A DNA stretch of 14,470 bases from JABDOU01 sp041609995 (GTDB taxonomy: Bacteria; Actinomycetota; Acidimicrobiia; Spongiisociales; SHLN01), in NCBI GenBank assembly GCA_041609995.1, contig JBFIPU010000071.1, forward strand, positions 1 through 14,470, read 5' to 3'. The translations under genes and the position numbers were made by a program. Shown piece after piece: positions 13,767 to 14,470 of this stretch (position 1 is the stretch's first letter; each line of letters opens with the position of its first letter). The notes beneath the pieces were generated by a model. The model made no database searches and had not been told where the DNA came from. It saw only the letters and a program-made list of their open reading frames with translations.

Positions 13767-13846
13767 GTAGGGCCACCGAGACCGGTCACCGATACGGGCC
13801 ACAGTCCTGCCAGGCCTCATCGCCGCATGCGGCACCAGCCGATCTG

Positions 13847-14230
13847 CTAACTCCGGATGGCTTCGGCCTCGATCTCCACTTTCCAGCGGGGGTCGAGGAG
13901 GCCGGCGACGACGACCATGGTCGACGCCGGACGCGCCTCGCCAAAGAACTCTCCGTGGGCGAGCCCGACCTGCTCGCTGTCGGCGGGGTCGGTGATGAAC
14001 ATGCGCGTCCGCACGACATCACTCGCCTCGGCTCCTGCCGCATGGAGCGCATCGACGATGATCGTCAGCACCAACCGGGCCTGGTCGGCGGCGCTCTCGG
14101 GAACCTCTCCGCCGTCCGCGGGAATGGGGGCGGTCCCGGCCACCAGGACGCGGTCGTCGACCCGCACCGCCCGGCAGTAGCCATAACGGTTCTCGAACTC
14201 GTTGCCGGTCGAAACCTGTCGTCTCTTCAC
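13847..14230 (-). CDS. RidA (YjgF/YER057c/UK114) family protein
   Basis: The 127-residue product is the standard size for RidA-like proteins, which form trimers. Family words are YGYCRAVRVDDRVLVAGTAP (16-35), AGAEASDVVRTRMFITD (65-81), and EARPASTMVVVAGLLDPRWK followed by VEIEAEA (about 98-124). Arg100 sits at the place of the arginine that in E. coli RidA (Arg105) holds the carboxylate of imine/enamine intermediates, so deaminase-type chemistry is possible; many paralogs in this superfamily have other or unknown roles. The start is GTG 14230, in a GTGA overlap with the stop of the upstream permease gene, so it is probably translated by coupling. The 80 bases between its stop and the YibE/F stop show no clear terminator. 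Confidence 0.9.
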   Translation of the reverse strand: MKRRQVSTGNEFENRYGYCRAVRVDDRVLVAGTAPIPADGGEVPESAADQARLVLTIIVDALHAAGAEASDVVRTRMFITDPADSEQVGLAHGEFFGEARPASTMVVVAGLLDPRWKVEIEAEAIRS

Positions 14231-14470
14231 GGAATGGACGAATCCGACTCGAGATCGTCGGGACCCTGCTGATCGCGGCCCACCACCTCGTGGCGGTCGA
14301 TGTAGCTACCGGCGAACGCCTGGAAGGACGCGGCCACAGGCAATGCCATCAAGGCCCCGGGGGCCCCCATCAGCGAACCGCCCGCAATGGCGGCGCCGAA
14401 GGCGACCGCCGGGTGGAGGGACATGGTGCGAGCCGTGATCCGGGGCGAGATGAGGAAGTTCTCGATCTGC
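14227..14470 (-). CDS. AI-2E family permease (C-terminal part)
   Basis: The frame is open to the window edge, so the 5' part lies beyond it; 80 residues are visible. The reading QIENFLISPRITARTMSLHP followed by AVAFGAAIAGGSLMGAPGAL and MALPVAASFQAFAGSY matches the last conserved block of the AI-2E transporter family (QxIEN..L.P...G..V.LHP, then a glycine-rich span and the ALPVAA span). Family members are multi-pass membrane proteins; E. coli TqsA exports autoinducer-2, but most, including actinobacterial ones, have no proven substrate, and some work as ion or osmolyte transporters. The tail after the last span is short and acidic, ending DDLESDSSIP. Its TGA overlaps the GTG start of the RidA-family gene, giving a two-gene unit. 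Confidence 0.85.
   Translation of the reverse strand, partial: QIENFLISPRITARTMSLHPAVAFGAAIAGGSLMGAPGALMALPVAASFQAFAGSYIDRHEVVGRDQQGPDDLESDSSIP

Overview
This is a GC-rich, densely coding chromosomal window. Everything legible points to Actinomycetota: a Gram-positive-type LexA box in front of an ImuA-like/ImuB pair, a DUF6159-type membrane protein, a YibE/F protein, and actinobacterial-style SD and promoter spacing. An uncultured Acidimicrobiia-like lineage is my best guess, but no 16S or other marker is present to settle it. I see no CRISPR array, tRNA, rRNA, insertion sequence or phage gene.

Layout. 1-573 (+) is the 3' end of a DUF6159-like membrane protein. 719-1255 (-) is a small HEAT-like helical protein. 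1357-3703 (+) is a tight three-gene lipid operon: a DUF1295 (steroid 5-alpha-reductase-like) membrane protein, a crotonase carrying the complete dienoyl-CoA isomerase acidic triad, and a PlsC-type acyltransferase. 3865-4449 (+) is a lower-GC DsrE-like gene behind an AT-rich leader with a near-perfect palindrome. 4485-6603 or 6654 (-) is the SOS mutasome pair imuA-imuB, with a 26-bp perfect LexA palindrome lying in the 17-bp spacer of its promoter. 6904-9392 (+) is an MBOAT acyltransferase plus an SGNH partner, a two-gene O-acetylation cassette. 9389-12344 (-) is rpsO-pnp, with a structured spacer that can pair with the pnp start. 12531-13766 (+) is a YibE/F membrane protein. 13847-14470 (-) is a RidA-family gene coupled to the 3' part of an AI-2E-type permease.

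How the genes work together. imuA and imuB should act with a DnaE2 polymerase encoded elsewhere in damage-induced mutagenic translesion synthesis, switched on when LexA leaves the operator. rpsO-pnp is the classic ribosomal protein/RNA decay pair. The MBOAT and SGNH proteins together would move acetyl groups across the membrane onto an envelope polymer. The 1357-3703 operon probably handles unsaturated or modified acyl chains and phospholipid acylation.

I do not see a wholly new multi-gene system. The most notable signals are regulatory: the LexA box in the promoter spacer, a probable CTG start for imuA, a pnp leader helix that would mask its own start codon, and a palindromic operator candidate before the DsrE-like gene.
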